Assembly (NCBI RefSeq): GCF_003730295.1
Contig: NZ_QTSZ01000053.1
Location: 91,295-155,294 of the forward strand
Direction: 5' to 3'
DNA: 64,000 nt
DNA from: Ornithinibacillus gellani
GTDB lineage: Bacteria > Bacillota > Bacilli > Bacillales > Amphibacillaceae
A program made the translations under genes and the position numbers. This document shows positions 18,629 through 27,374 of the stretch, one piece after another (the first letter of the stretch is position 1; each line of letters opens with the position of its first letter). Below the pieces are notes generated by a model. The model was not told where the DNA came from. It saw nothing but the letters and a program-made list of their open reading frames with translations, and made no database searches.

Positions 18629-19624
18629 ATGGTACAAGGAACAGCAAATTGGAGTACAGAACAAAACAAAGAATGGCTTCAACAATATGTTGATGATTGG
18701 GTTGCGTTTTATCGGAAGCATACGAAGGAAGGTAAAGTTGCTTCCTATATCCCATTGTTGGGGGAGGCGAATCCATCTCATTTAGGTATTACCATCTTAG
18801 GAAATAATGGCTTGAAAATTAATTCAGGTGACGTTGATATTCCATTTACGATCCAAAGTATTTCAAAGGCTATTAGTTTTATCGCAGCATGTATGGAACG
18901 TGGCGTAACCTATGTACTTGATCGTGTCGACGTGGAGCCTACTGGCGGAGCGTTCAACTCGATTATGCACTTAGAAATGAATCGGGTGAATAAGCCGTTT
19001 AACCCATTTGTAAATGCTGGCGCAATTACCGTAACTTCTATGCTGGAAGGAAAAACGTCTGACGAGAAGCTGCAATCGATTTTTTCTCTTTTGGAAAAAA
19101 TGCTCGGCTATTTACCGGAAATTAATATTGATGTTTATGAGTCGGAACGAGATTCTTCCATGCGCAACCGGGCGATTGGCTATTACTTATTGGAAACAGG
19201 TTTCTTAGAATCAGATTTAAATATTACGTTAGAAACCTATTTTAAACAGTGCTCAATAGAAATTACGGTAGATGATCTCGCACGGATTGGACTAATTTTG
19301 GCAAATGACGGGGAAGACCCAGATTCGGAGGAGGAAATCATTCCACGGCAAATTGCCAGAATCGCCAAGGCCCTGATGCTAACCTGTGGCATGTATGACG
19401 CATCGGGAAAATTTGCTACTTATGTAGGGATACCTGCAAAAAGTGGGGTTTCCGGGGGGATTATTGCCATTGCACCTCCACGTGTACGTCATGAGGAATT
19501 ACCATTTTTGGACGGATGTGGGATTGGTGTCTATGGACCTGCATTAGATGAGAAAGGAAATAGTGTTGCAGGTATTCGACTTTTAAGACATATTGCATCA
19601 CAATGGGATCTCAGTGTATTTTGA
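18629..19624 (+). CDS. glsA: Glutaminase A
   Basis: Hydrolyses glutamine to glutamate and ammonia; serine-dependent beta-lactamase-like fold. 331 aa, slightly longer than the usual 305-310. The catalytic S-x-x-K tetrad is Ser77-Ile-Ser-Lys80 in FTIQSISKAISF. Other conserved blocks are NPFVNAGAI, YLLETGFL, CGMYDASGKFA and GIPAKSGVSGGI. TTGGAGG precedes the ATG. In halophiles glutamate supply also serves osmotic balance, but nothing here shows that directly. It is followed at once by the SRAP gene. Confidence 0.93.
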   Translation: MVQGTANWSTEQNKEWLQQYVDDWVAFYRKHTKEGKVASYIPLLGEANPSHLGITILGNNGLKINSGDVDIPFTIQSISKAISFIAACMERGVTYVLDRVDVEPTGGAFNSIMHLEMNRVNKPFNPFVNAGAITVTSMLEGKTSDEKLQSIFSLLEKMLGYLPEINIDVYESERDSSMRNRAIGYYLLETGFLESDLNITLETYFKQCSIEITVDDLARIGLILANDGEDPDSEEEIIPRQIARIAKALMLTCGMYDASGKFATYVGIPAKSGVSGGIIAIAPPRVRHEELPFLDGCGIGVYGPALDEKGNSVAGIRLLRHIASQWDLSVF

Positions 19625-19651
19625 GTTTCCTTAAGAAGGGAGTGGGGCATT

Positions 19652-20323
19652 ATTTGTGGACGATATACACTACTTGCTGATGAATTGGAAATTATGGAGG
19701 CATTTGGTTTGGAACAACCGATTGAATCCTATCACACGAGTTACAATGTAGCGCCTGGGCAGGATGTGCTAGCTATTATTCATGACGGCAAGAAAAAACG
19801 TGCCGGTTATCTGAAATGGGGACTCGTTCCATCCTGGGCAAAAGACGAAAAGATTGGTTATAAAATGATTAACGCAAGAAGTGAAACGGCTCATGAGAAG
19901 CCAAGTTTCAAGTCACTAATGGCAACGAAAAGATGTTTGATTATTGCTGATAGCTTTTACGAATGGAAGAAGTCAGATGTGGGAAAACAGCCAAAGAGAA
20001 TTCAGTTGCAGGACAGGAAGCTATTTGCCTTTGCTGGTCTGTGGGATAAATGGGTGGAAGATGACAGTGGTCGAGAATTATTCACTTGCACGATGCTAAC
20101 TAAGGATGCGAATGAATTTATGCAGGATATCCATCATCGGATGCCTATTATGTTGCCAAAGGATCAAGAGGATGCTTGGATTACACCAAGGCGATTTGCA
20201 CCTGTTGAAGCGAGCCGTTTTTTACAGCAGCTTGAAATGGAATCATTGACTGCTTATGATGTGTCCAGCCATGTCAATGCAGCTAAAAATAATGATGAAG
20301 CTTGCATTGCACCAATTGTATAA
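19652..20323 (+). CDS. SRAP-domain (HMCES/YedK-like) DNA-protein crosslink protein with ATT start
   Basis: Protects abasic sites in single-stranded DNA by forming a thiazolidine crosslink through an N-terminal cysteine. The family must begin Met-Cys-Gly-Arg-Tyr. Here CGRYTLLADELEIMEAFG is in frame, but the codon before the TGT is ATT (19652-19654), itself preceded by another ATT; no ATG, GTG or TTG is available at that position. AAGGGAG lies 11-13 bases upstream. The first ATG, at 19685, would delete Cys2 and inactivate the enzyme. Other active-site residues are present: YNVAPGQ asparagine, DSFYEWKK glutamate and HHRMP histidine. 223 aa. Confidence 0.88.
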   Translation: MCGRYTLLADELEIMEAFGLEQPIESYHTSYNVAPGQDVLAIIHDGKKKRAGYLKWGLVPSWAKDEKIGYKMINARSETAHEKPSFKSLMATKRCLIIADSFYEWKKSDVGKQPKRIQLQDRKLFAFAGLWDKWVEDDSGRELFTCTMLTKDANEFMQDIHHRMPIMLPKDQEDAWITPRRFAPVEASRFLQQLEMESLTAYDVSSHVNAAKNNDEACIAPIV

Positions 20324-20327
20324 GTAG

Positions 20328-20367
20328 AAAAAAACGGGGCCACTATAGACCCCGTTTATTGTTTTTT
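20328..20367 (+). terminator. Bidirectional terminator between SRAP gene and alanine symporter
   Basis: AAACGGGG paired with CCCCGTTT; a T-run follows on + and the A-run before the stem gives U residues on the - strand. Confidence 0.85.
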
Positions 20368-20382
20368 AGTTAAAAATATAGG

Positions 20383-21735
20383 TTACGAAGCATTCTGTTT
20401 TTCCAATGCCCGTTCTTCCTTGGATACCTTGATAAATTTCCTTGTTTCGTAAACGACTACCCCTGATAGCCCCAATAATCCAATCAAGTTCGGGAATGCC
20501 ATTAATGCGTTCATAATATCTGCAACGGTCCAAACGACATCCAATTGTAAAACGGCACCAAAATATACACAAATGACAAATACAATTCGATAGTATGGCA
20601 CGGTTTTATCTGTAAACAAGTAACTGAAGCATTTTTCACCATAGTAAGACCAGCCTACAAGGGTTGAAAATGCGAATAAGACAATACCAATCGTTACAAT
20701 ATATCCGCCAGTCTCCCCAAGGAATAAGGAGAATGAAGCAGCAGTTAAATCTCCACCCTCTATGCCACTGGTGTACATATCAGCCATTACAATAGTAATA
20801 CCGGTAATGGAACATACAATGATGGTATCGATAAAGACCTGTGTCATCGATACAAGTGCCTGACGTCCCGGGTAATCTGTTTTGGCAGCAGCGGCTGCAA
20901 TAGGAGCAGAACCTAAACCTGCTTCGTTGGAAAACACTCCACGGGCCACACCATAACGAATAACCGTTCCAATCACTCCACCGCCTAAAGCGCTTCCAGT
21001 AAATGCGTCATTAAAAATTAATCCAATTGCAGCAGGTACCACATCATAATTCATAATCATAATGATGAGGCCACCAGCAACATAAAATAATGCCATAACC
21101 GGAACGAAATATGCGGTTACCTTACCAATACTTTTAATACCACCGAGAATGACCAAACCAGTTAAGATGGTGAGAATAAGCCCAGTTGCCCAGTCAGGTA
21201 TGCTGAAAGAGCGCGTTAATGCGTCAGATACAGAATTGGACTGCACCATATTGCCGATTCCAAATGCAGCAATCGAACCAAAAATAGCAAATAACACACC
21301 AAGCCATTTGGCATTTAATCCTCGTTCCAAATAGTACATTGGTCCACCAGACATTTCACCTTTACTATTCACCACACGATATTTTACAGCGAGAATTGCT
21401 TCAGCATATTTGGTCGCCATACCAAATAATGCGGATATCCACATCCACAATACCGCACCAGGTCCCCCTAAAACAACAGCAGTCGCTACTCCTACGATGT
21501 TTCCCGTTCCAATGGTAGCAGCCATTGCAGTGGTAAGTGCTTCGTAATGACTAATATCTCCTTTAGATTTACTATCCTGACGTTTTGGGCTGAATGCAAG
21601 CCGTAATGCATACGGCAACGTACGAAACTGCAAAAATCCTAGACGGATCGTTAAATACAAACCTGTACCAACGATAAGAATCAATGTGACTGGTCCCCAT
21701 ACAAAACTACTTATTTCCGCAAGTACCTTCTCCAT
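20383..21735 (-). CDS. Alanine/glycine:cation symporter (AGCS, AlsT-like)
   Basis: 450-aa membrane protein with about 11 hydrophobic segments, family AGCS (sodium:alanine symporter). Conserved stretches include MAATIGTGNIVGVATAV, KYAEAILAVKYR, GPMYYLERGL and VFSNEAGLGSAPIAAAAAKT. Imports alanine or glycine with Na+ or H+. It is monocistronic and convergent with the SRAP gene. The ATG lies behind GGTGGGAG. The exact substrate (alanine, glycine or glutamine) cannot be told from sequence. Confidence 0.92.
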   Translation of the reverse strand: MEKVLAEISSFVWGPVTLILIVGTGLYLTIRLGFLQFRTLPYALRLAFSPKRQDSKSKGDISHYEALTTAMAATIGTGNIVGVATAVVLGGPGAVLWMWISALFGMATKYAEAILAVKYRVVNSKGEMSGGPMYYLERGLNAKWLGVLFAIFGSIAAFGIGNMVQSNSVSDALTRSFSIPDWATGLILTILTGLVILGGIKSIGKVTAYFVPVMALFYVAGGLIIMIMNYDVVPAAIGLIFNDAFTGSALGGGVIGTVIRYGVARGVFSNEAGLGSAPIAAAAAKTDYPGRQALVSMTQVFIDTIIVCSITGITIVMADMYTSGIEGGDLTAASFSLFLGETGGYIVTIGIVLFAFSTLVGWSYYGEKCFSYLFTDKTVPYYRIVFVICVYFGAVLQLDVVWTVADIMNALMAFPNLIGLLGLSGVVVYETRKFIKVSKEERALEKQNAS

Positions 21736-22073
21736 TTTCTCCCACCTATCTATATATTGTTATACAGCTTATAACAAATATTCCGAAAAATTAAACAAAA
21801 GTCAAGCTATTTTTGAAAATAAATATTGGGAAATATGGAAAAGGTCAAAATGGTGGGCAACAACGATACTTTCAAATAAATAAATGACATTGCAACGCTC
21901 ATACGAAGATGCTAACGATTCGAAAAAACGGATGTCTTTATTATGAGTAAACAAACTTTACAAACGATTAAATGGCGATAGACTGTAAAATTATCAAAAC
22001 ATCCTTCGACATTTTACTTAATTAAGCAACTGGGATTCGCTATAATAGAAGAAAAGAAAAAAGGTGGCTTGCT
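21736..22073. other. Divergent intergenic region, alanine symporter / yfkJ
   Basis: 338 bp with no ORF. A TATAAT sits 27 bases before yfkJ (about 22040-22045) but lacks a good -35 at standard spacing. In B. subtilis this operon is stress-controlled; I could not identify a SigB-type promoter here. Confidence 0.4.
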
Positions 22074-22547
22074 ATGATTCGGGTTCTTTTTGTTTGTTTA
22101 GGCAACATTTGCCGTTCGCCAATGGCTGAGGCCGTTTTTCGAAAGCTTGTCGAACAAGAAAAGTTGCAGGACAATATTCAGGTGGATTCCTGTGGTATCG
22201 GTAGCTGGCATGAGGGAAATCCCCCGCATGAAGGAACGAGAAAGCTTTTAGACGCGCATGATATCAGGTATGATGATATGCAGGCTCGTCAAATCCAACC
22301 GACTGATTTACAAGGCTTTGATTATATTATTGCGATGGATGAACAGAATGTGAAAGATTTGCGCACAATAGGTTATCCTAAGGAACAGGTATATATTGGC
22401 AGACTACTGGACTTTGTCAATGGCACTTTTGAAAAAGATGTGCCAGATCCTTATTTTACTGGCGATTTCAATCAAACATATGCGCTTGTTATGGAAGGCT
22501 GTCAGCAATTATTAAAGCATATTATGAAGCAACATCATCTATACTAA
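22074..22547 (+). CDS. yfkJ: Low-molecular-weight protein tyrosine phosphatase
   Basis: 157 aa. The P-loop CLGNICRS (Cys8-x5-Arg14) is at the N-terminus, and the general-acid aspartate is in VPDPYF near residue 124. Dephosphorylates phosphotyrosine proteins in the cytosol. Its immediate neighbours, a YtxH-like small protein and a YihY/BrkB-family membrane protein, match the B. subtilis yfkJ-yfkI-yfkH operon, which supports the name. AAAAAGGTGG precedes the ATG. Confidence 0.92.
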   Translation: MIRVLFVCLGNICRSPMAEAVFRKLVEQEKLQDNIQVDSCGIGSWHEGNPPHEGTRKLLDAHDIRYDDMQARQIQPTDLQGFDYIIAMDEQNVKDLRTIGYPKEQVYIGRLLDFVNGTFEKDVPDPYFTGDFNQTYALVMEGCQQLLKHIMKQHHLY

Positions 22548-22561
22548 AGGAGAGGGACATA

Positions 22562-22858
22562 ATGGGAAAAAGAAAATTAATATCAGGTGTATTAATCGGA
22601 GCAGTGGTGGGTGGCCTTGCTGCATTGTTAGATCGAGGCACGCGTGAATATGCGACTACGAAGCTGCATGAAGTAAAAGAATCAACAAGCCGGTATACAA
22701 GTAATCCGCATGAAGCGATTCGGGATGCCCGTATAGCCTTTGATAAATTTAATCAAGGCTTTGCTGGGGGAGCGGAAAAAGCGATGGAATCCCTGGAAAA
22801 GTTGGAACAAACGATGAGTAAAGTTTCACAACGGGCATCGCAAATAGAGGAAAAATAA
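22562..22858 (+). CDS. yfkI: YtxH-like small protein (YfkI position)
   Basis: 98 aa. An N-terminal glycine-rich transmembrane helix (SGVLIGAVVGGLAALLD) is followed by a charged alpha-helical region with RDARIAFDKFNQ and a C-terminal heptad-like stretch, as in YtxH-domain proteins. Function unknown; such proteins are linked to general stress. AAAGGAGAGGG lies before the ATG, and the gene sits 14 bp after yfkJ. The name rests on operon position as well as sequence. Confidence 0.75.
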   Translation: MGKRKLISGVLIGAVVGGLAALLDRGTREYATTKLHEVKESTSRYTSNPHEAIRDARIAFDKFNQGFAGGAEKAMESLEKLEQTMSKVSQRASQIEEK

Positions 22859-22896
22859 CAGCTGGAAGTTACGGGCTCAATACGGGAGCGTGGCGA

Positions 22897-23715
22897 ATGG
22901 ATAGAATGATTCTTATGGGAAAGCAATTTGTTGGGCGTTTGTTGACAGGGGATTATTTTGGTCTCGCTGCACAGCTTGCTTACTTCTTTTTGCTTTCTCT
23001 ATTCCCACTGCTCCTATTTATGATTACGTTAATCGGTTACCTACCTTTTGATGAACATCTTTTAACGGACATGCTGGCAACAGTTGCGCCAGCAGAATCC
23101 ATGGATTTCATTACATCTAATATCAATAGTTTGGTGAATCAACAAAATGGTAGTTTATTATCCATTAGTATTCTTGGTACACTTTGGTCTGCCTCTAACG
23201 GTGTAAATGCAATTATGAAAGCATTTAACCGCGCATATGACGTACAAGAAGATCGGTCTTTTTTTATCTCGCGGCTCATTGCAATCGTTCTAACCATTGC
23301 AATGATTGGAATTATTGTCATTGCGATTGTGTTACCCGTGTTGGGAAAAATGATTGGTATTTATATCTTTTCTTTTTTTGGATTGTCCGATGATTTTGTT
23401 CAAGCGTGGGGGACATTGCGCTGGGGTGTAACATCGATTGTATTTTGTATCGTCTTTTTATTTCTTTATAAATTGGCTCCAAATATTCGGATATCCTTTA
23501 AGGATGCTTTTGGCGGAGCAGTATTTGCGACCATCTGCTGGCAGCTTGTATCCTATGCGTTTTCCTATTACGTTCATACGATAGGGAATTATTCAGCAAC
23601 GTATGGCAGTCTAGGGGCGGTCATTATTTTAATGGTATGGTTTTATCTATCTGGAATTATTATTATTTCCGGTGGAATCTTAAATGCAGTATATCTGGAT
23701 ACAAAGAAAAAATAG
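22897..23715 (+). CDS. yfkH: YihY/BrkB-family inner membrane protein
   Basis: 272 aa with six hydrophobic segments. Conserved features of the YihY/virulence factor BrkB family: FFLLSLFPLLLFMITLIGYLPF, LWSASNGVNAIMKAFNRAYD and the C-terminal YGSLGAVIILMVWFYLSG. Molecular function is not established; it is not an RNase BN despite old labels. Last of the yfkJIH operon, 38 bp after yfkI. Confidence 0.88.
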   Translation: MDRMILMGKQFVGRLLTGDYFGLAAQLAYFFLLSLFPLLLFMITLIGYLPFDEHLLTDMLATVAPAESMDFITSNINSLVNQQNGSLLSISILGTLWSASNGVNAIMKAFNRAYDVQEDRSFFISRLIAIVLTIAMIGIIVIAIVLPVLGKMIGIYIFSFFGLSDDFVQAWGTLRWGVTSIVFCIVFLFLYKLAPNIRISFKDAFGGAVFATICWQLVSYAFSYYVHTIGNYSATYGSLGAVIILMVWFYLSGIIIISGGILNAVYLDTKKK

Positions 23716-23743
23716 CTGTTCCCATTTGGGAGCAGCTATTTTA
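23711..23743 (+). terminator. Bidirectional terminator yfkH / zosA
   Basis: AATAGCTG-TCCC paired with GGGA-CAGCTATT, overlapping the end of both converging genes; T-rich on both sides. Confidence 0.75.
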
Positions 23744-25664
23744 GTAAGCGCAGGCCGTTTAGTATAACAAGAATGGTACTGCCCTCATGACCGATTACGC
23801 CAAGCGGCATATCTATTACTTGAAAGAAATTCGATAAAATAAGTACAGAAATAACAGCGATGGAAAAGAAAATATTTTGCTTTACAATTTGATTCATTTT
23901 TTTGGATAGACTGATGGCATGGGTTATTTTTTCTAAATCATCTTGCATGAGTACCATATCCGCCGTTTCTAATGCAACATCTGTTCCTTCACCCATGGCA
24001 ATGCCAACATTTGCTGTTGCAAGCGCGGGTGCGTCATTAATGCCGTCACCAATCATAGCCACATTCCCATATTGCTTTCGCAGCCTTTTGATTTGTTTAA
24101 CCTTCTCGACCGGTAAACAATTGGCTATATAATCATCGAGTCCTGCCTCAAGCGCAATTGCTTTCGCGGTTACAGGATTATCTCCAGTTAGCATGACCGT
24201 GTATATGCCATTTTGTTTCAATAGGGTTATTGCAGCTTTAGCTTCTGAGCGTATCGTATCTTTTAAAGCAAAGACAGCCACAAGTTCCCCGTCTTTCCGT
24301 GCACAAACAACTGTTTTTCCTTCTGCAGCTAATTTTTCAAGAATACCATGATGAAAGGATTGTTCTGCTTCCGTTTGTTGTGGTTTGCTAATTTCCCAAT
24401 GGATACCATCCTGTATTGCAGAAATTCCTTTCCCTGCAATTGTTTTAACTTGCTCCATCGTTATATCAAATTTCTTCATTGCTTCTGCACTATAGCTTGC
24501 AATTGCTTTTGCAAGTGGGTGAGTAGATTCTTGTTCAATTTTACCGATGATTGCGGTGGTGTATGCTTCATCTGCTTTTACCGCGAAATAAGCATCTGTC
24601 ACAACTGGTTGCCCGTTCGTTAATGTTCCGGTTTTGTCAAGTGCGATTGCTTTAACATGACCAAGATTCTCTACATGTACGCCACCTTTAAAAAGTACAC
24701 CGGAGCGGGCACTTTTGGAAATAGCGGATAATGTTGCGGGCATGATAGAAGCAACCAATGCACATGGCGATGCAACAACGAGTAAAATCATGGCGCGGTA
24801 AATACTTTCTGAAAGGGGCCAGTCAAATAAAAGATAAGGTAGGAACATCATGATTCCCACAATAATCAAGACAACATTGACATATGTACCCTCAAATTTT
24901 TCGATGAATAATTGCGAAGGTGATTTTTCCGCCTGAGCAGATTGCACCATATTGATAATTTTTTGGAATAATGTTTCACTGGCAGGCTTGGTGATTTTTA
25001 CCTGAATCGATCCGTTTAATGCGACTGTACCAGCAAATACTTCTGATTCCAATTCTTTTTCAACAGGGAGAGATTCTCCTGTAATTGCACTTTCGTCGAC
25101 AGCAGTGGAACCTACTGTAATCATGCCATCTGCAGGGATTCTTTCACCAGCACGCACCAGTACAAGATCACCAATGGAAAGGTCTGATACTGGTACAATC
25201 CGCTGCTCCCCCTCATATATAAGCAGGGCTGTTTCGGGTTGCAAGTTCATCAACGCAGAAATTTCCCGATTACTTTTTTGAAGTGTGTAGGTTTCCAATG
25301 CACCAGATAATGCAAAAATAAAAATTAAAATGGCACCTTCAGTCCAATATCCAATGAACGCGGCTCCAATTGCCGCAAAAACCATGAGCATTTCCACGTT
25401 TAAACGTTTATTTTGAATAGTTTCTTCTATACCTTCCTTTGCTTTTGCAAAACCACCAATAACGAACGCGCCCAAATGAAGTCCAATCCAAACCGCATGG
25501 GATAAATACGCAGTATAAATCCAAGCGAACAGAATGATACCGCCACTTATAAGTGCTGCAACTAGCTCCATATGGGTGGATAACTTTTGGATAGATGTTC
25601 TTAATTTGGAAGGTCGCTTTTTTTTATGTTTTGGTTGAAGTAAAACGCGAGAAGTAGAATCCAT
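23736..25664 (-). CDS. zosA: Heavy-metal P1B-type ATPase, ZosA-like zinc transporter
   Basis: 642 aa from the ATG behind TTGGAGG; the longer frame starts at a TTG inside that site. P-type ATPase domains in order: N-terminal helices, TGES actuator loop near 195, the membrane metal site SPC (about 299-301) instead of the usual CPC, phosphorylation site DKTGTLTNG with Asp343, and the GDGINDAPALA hinge. It lacks an N-terminal HMA domain. SPC and the lack of HMA match ZosA of B. subtilis, a peroxide-induced zinc importer. A perfect PerR box lies upstream, reinforcing the call. A CadA-type exporter is less likely. Confidence 0.82.
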   Translation of the reverse strand: MDSTSRVLLQPKHKKKRPSKLRTSIQKLSTHMELVAALISGGIILFAWIYTAYLSHAVWIGLHLGAFVIGGFAKAKEGIEETIQNKRLNVEMLMVFAAIGAAFIGYWTEGAILIFIFALSGALETYTLQKSNREISALMNLQPETALLIYEGEQRIVPVSDLSIGDLVLVRAGERIPADGMITVGSTAVDESAITGESLPVEKELESEVFAGTVALNGSIQVKITKPASETLFQKIINMVQSAQAEKSPSQLFIEKFEGTYVNVVLIIVGIMMFLPYLLFDWPLSESIYRAMILLVVASPCALVASIMPATLSAISKSARSGVLFKGGVHVENLGHVKAIALDKTGTLTNGQPVVTDAYFAVKADEAYTTAIIGKIEQESTHPLAKAIASYSAEAMKKFDITMEQVKTIAGKGISAIQDGIHWEISKPQQTEAEQSFHHGILEKLAAEGKTVVCARKDGELVAVFALKDTIRSEAKAAITLLKQNGIYTVMLTGDNPVTAKAIALEAGLDDYIANCLPVEKVKQIKRLRKQYGNVAMIGDGINDAPALATANVGIAMGEGTDVALETADMVLMQDDLEKITHAISLSKKMNQIVKQNIFFSIAVISVLILSNFFQVIDMPLGVIGHEGSTILVILNGLRLLK

Positions 25665-25686
25665 TATCAATTCCTCCAATCCAATT

Positions 25687-25705
25687 GAGAATAATAATCA
25701 TTAAC
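25687..25705 (-). promoter_or_regulatory. Fur/PerR-type box near the zosA start
   Basis: GAGAATAATAATCATTAAC matches the 19-bp Fur consensus at 16 positions, and its 7-1-7 core TAATAATCATTAACA is close to Fur and PerR boxes. It lies between the promoter region and the ribosome site of zosA. Which metalloregulator uses it cannot be told. Confidence 0.5.
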
Positions 25706-25763
25706 AATTACCGTAAATATTGTCAATAACGTTACGAAACAATATATAAAAGGTGTTAATAGT

Positions 25764-25778
25764 TTATAATTATTATAA
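25764..25778 (-). promoter_or_regulatory. Perfect PerR box upstream of zosA
   Basis: TTATAATTATTATAA is identical to the PerR consensus TTATAATNATTATAA. A second partial site (TTATAATCAT) begins about 10 bp further upstream. In B. subtilis zosA is repressed by PerR and induced by peroxide. Confidence 0.85.
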
Positions 25779-25928
25779 ACAAGTAATTATTATAATCATA
25801 CCACCCCGTGCAAGGAAGTCAAGGAAATTTTATGGCAAATTGAAGGGTTAACAAAGAATTCACAGATGCGTAAGTTTTTAGGGGAAGAATAAGATATGTT
25901 AGCTGATTTTGTTAAGATACAAGATTCG

Positions 25929-26069
25929 ATAAAATGAAACTTCAATCAGTGGAGGTCTTTGCACTTCCTCCACTGATTGTTAGTTGAACCAATCAGGCCT
26001 ACTTATAATTCTTGCTATCAACAAAAATTCTAGAGGTGGGGATCTTATAGCCAGTTAATCTGTGATAAA
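25929..26069 (-). repeat. Dispersed structured element, copy 2 (internal deletion)
   Basis: Reads on the - strand from TTTATCACAGATTAACTGGC to GAAGTTTCATTTTA. The 3' arm of the left hairpin (ATCAACAGCCAGT) is deleted. The right hairpin is CAATCAGTGGAGG with CCTCCACTGATTG: the A-to-T change in the 3' arm compensates the G-to-A change in the 5' arm seen against other copies. Confidence 0.85.
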
Positions 26070-26139
26070 CAGGATAAGAAGAAACGATAGAGCCGTTATA
26101 AACAAAGCAGATAGCTGAACTGATTTCTTCAAAAGTAAA

Positions 26140-26313
26140 ATGTCAACGCAAGCAGTTAAAAGTAGGAATGGATTTGCAGTAAATAAAGCAATTGGAATAT
26201 GGCTTTATTATGAAGAGCTGGCGTGGATATATACTGAAATAAATCCACTTTATTCGGAAGCTACATTACCGCAACGAGATCATGATGGATTTCTATGGAA
26301 TGCTTTTTTGTAA
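26140..26313 (+). CDS. Possible small ORF, 57 aa, unrecognised
   Basis: ATG to TAA giving a protein beginning MSTQAVKSRNGFAVNK and ending FLWNAFL, with many aromatic residues. No Shine-Dalgarno sequence lies upstream. It may be a fragment of a decayed gene or chance. I assign no function. Confidence 0.2.
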   Translation: MSTQAVKSRNGFAVNKAIGIWLYYEELAWIYTEINPLYSEATLPQRDHDGFLWNAFL

Positions 26314-26441
26314 ATAAGAAAATCTATATAACAGTTTGACATTTTTCATGATAACAGTTCTTAATTTATTGAAATGCTAGTTAATAACTGTTACAATCTT
26401 CTTGGGGTTTTTAATAATACATAAGAATAGGGGCGTAAGAG

Positions 26442-27365
26442 ATGAAGCGAGGTTTTCTAATATTTATTGTCATTATATCTGCTGTACTATTACTAGCTGC
26501 ATGTGGGGATGATACGTCGAAGGATGAAAATTCCTCTAAGGATGATAAAAAAACTTCAGAGGATCAAGCAACAGCAGAAGAAGAAACAAAAACAGATGAA
26601 GTATGGGAAAAGATTAAAGATAAAGGCGAAATTGTCGTCGGTACTTCAGGTACATTAATCGCAGCTTCTTACTATGAAGGAGAAGGCGAAAAAGAAGATG
26701 AGTTGACGGGTTATGATGTTGAGGTTATGCGTGAAATTGCGAAGCGCTTAGACTTAGACATTTCATTTGAGATTATGGGAATAGATAGCATGCTGCCAGC
26801 AATTCAGAGTGGGCGCATTGATGTAGCAGCAAATGATATTGAACCAACAAAAACACGCAGAGAAGCATTTGACTTTAGTGAGCCATATAAATATTCTTAT
26901 ACTACGATGGCTGTACGTAAAGAAGATAACTCTGGTATAGAGAGCTTGGAAGATTTAAAAGGGAAAAAAGCTGGTGGTGGAGCAACGACTATTTATAGTC
27001 AAATTGCAGAGCATTATGGTGCAGAGGTTATTACTTATGGAAACGCGCCAAATGAAGCTTACCTTCGTGACGTAGATAATGGCAGAACAGATGTTGTAAT
27101 CAATGATTATTATTTGACCAAATTCGGTGTTGCAGCATTCCCGGATTTTGATATCCATTTGCATCCAACATTGAAATTCAATCCGACAGAGCAAGCAGTT
27201 GTGTTACCTAAGGGTGCAGAACAGCTAGCAGAACATATAAATAAGGCATTGGAAGAGATGCGTGAAGATGGAACATTATCGGAGCTTGCCATCAAGTTTT
27301 ATACAGAGGATGCTTCCATAAAGCCGGAGGGCGAGATTGAAGAAGTTGAAGGATTGGAATTTTAA
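26442..27365 (+). CDS. Amino-acid ABC transporter substrate-binding lipoprotein
   Basis: 307 aa. Lipoprotein signal with lipobox LLAAC (Cys21), then an acidic D/E/K-rich linker (about 22-55) typical of surface lipoproteins in salt-adapted Bacillaceae. The family 3 solute-binding fold follows, with ELTGYDVEVMREIAKRLDL and DVAANDIEPTKTRREAFDFS. Captures a polar amino acid or cystine outside the membrane. It is followed 9 bp on by its permease; no ATPase gene follows. Confidence 0.9.
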   Translation: MKRGFLIFIVIISAVLLLAACGDDTSKDENSSKDDKKTSEDQATAEEETKTDEVWEKIKDKGEIVVGTSGTLIAASYYEGEGEKEDELTGYDVEVMREIAKRLDLDISFEIMGIDSMLPAIQSGRIDVAANDIEPTKTRREAFDFSEPYKYSYTTMAVRKEDNSGIESLEDLKGKKAGGGATTIYSQIAEHYGAEVITYGNAPNEAYLRDVDNGRTDVVINDYYLTKFGVAAFPDFDIHLHPTLKFNPTEQAVVLPKGAEQLAEHINKALEEMREDGTLSELAIKFYTEDASIKPEGEIEEVEGLEF

Positions 27366-27374
27366 GGGTCGATG

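Larger units (their letters stand above)
25680..26441. other. 762-bp divergent region zosA / amino-acid binding protein
   Basis: Contains the zosA metalloregulator boxes, dispersed element copy 2 (25929-26069), and 370 bp without recognisable genes apart from a possible 57-codon ORF at 26140-26313. That ORF lacks a ribosome site and has no recognised relatives. The promoter of the downstream binding-protein gene could not be placed firmly. Confidence 0.5.

Noticed and set aside
18422..18781. 119-aa ORF on the - strand overlapping glsA
   Set aside because: It overlaps the real glsA start and lacks a ribosome site; its C-terminal motif belongs to the decayed aldolase remnant.
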